Shown here one piece after another: positions 5,639 to 5,693 of a stretch of 5,693 nucleotides of DNA. The stretch's first letter is position 1; each line of letters begins with the position of its first letter. Position numbers and translations under genes: made by a program. Under the pieces are notes generated by a model, which worked only from the letters and a program-made list of their open reading frames with translations, was not told where the DNA came from and did not search any database. This stretch comes from Desulfurococcales archaeon (lineage in GTDB: Archaea > Thermoproteota > Thermoprotei_A > Sulfolobales > Desulfurococcaceae): the NCBI GenBank assembly GCA_015522345.1, contig WAML01000170.1:1-5693 (forward strand), in the 5' to 3' direction.

Positions 5639-5693
5639 CTAATATCGTTTAGGTGAATACTTTATTTATTGTATTTCTGCTCTATTTATAGTC

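Larger units (their letters stand above)
5079..5693. other. Long non-coding AT-rich region with inverted repeats
   Basis: I find no convincing gene in these 615 bases. Both strands are broken by frequent stops; the longest start-to-stop frame I noticed is a 29-codon hydrophobic ORF at 5218-5307. There is no tRNA T-loop signature, no C/D-box pair with usable spacing and no CRISPR repeat. The region holds the promoter of the phosphatase gene at its left end, a palindrome at 5313-5323, a cluster of hairpins at 5330-5462, a spaced inverted repeat at 5604-5638, and a TTTATAG sequence near the right edge that could be the TATA box of a gene beyond the window. Elsewhere in the window the gaps between genes are 0-130 bases, so this length stands out. 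Confidence 0.6.

Noticed and set aside
5079..5693. CRISPR leader/array, tRNA, SRP RNA or RNase P RNA
   Set aside because: No regularly spaced repeats, no T-loop signature, and the region is too AT-rich for a stable RNA gene in a hyperthermophile.

Overview
The window is AT-rich chromosomal DNA that looks like a hyperthermophilic crenarchaeon (Thermoproteota). A Desulfurococcales-type genome such as a Staphylothermus relative would fit, but the genus cannot be fixed from the sequence alone. The reasons are heavy use of ATA (Ile) and AGA/AGG (Arg) codons, TTTATATA-type TATA boxes, short Shine-Dalgarno sequences (GGAGG, GGTG), very tight gene packing, and archaeal gene families: a RecB-type nuclease with a C-terminal helical domain, zinc-ribbon KptA, a circularly permuted GTPase, DUF432 and an archaeal phosphoglycolate phosphatase.

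Layout: seven complete genes form three tail-to-tail groups. (1) A PD-(D/E)XK nuclease-like gene (+, 19-714) faces kptA (-, 722-1366). (2) A YlqF/NOG2-like GTPase (+, 1497-2309) abuts cutA (-, 2310-2651) with no base between the stop codons. (3) A DUF432 gene (+, 2780-3502) overlaps an mscS-type channel gene (+, 3490-4332), and this pair faces a HAD phosphatase (-, 4353-5078). The two divergent gaps (kptA/GTPase and cutA/DUF432) each hold one near-symmetric TATA element. In the second gap this element overlaps the most upstream ATG of the DUF432 gene, which argues for a shorter protein.

Most genes look like unrelated housekeeping functions: RNA 2'-phosphate removal, ribosome assembly, metal or stress tolerance, and phosphoglycolate salvage. 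The one clear operon is DUF432-mscS, where an uncharacterised soluble protein is translationally linked to a mechanosensitive channel. This is the best lead for undescribed biology here.

The right-hand 615 bases (5079-5693) have no convincing gene, which is unusual beside such compact packing. They hold a cluster of perfect inverted repeats (5330-5462), an 8-base match to the core of the archaeal origin-recognition box, and a 29-codon hydrophobic ORF. I see no CRISPR array, tRNA, rRNA or insertion sequence.
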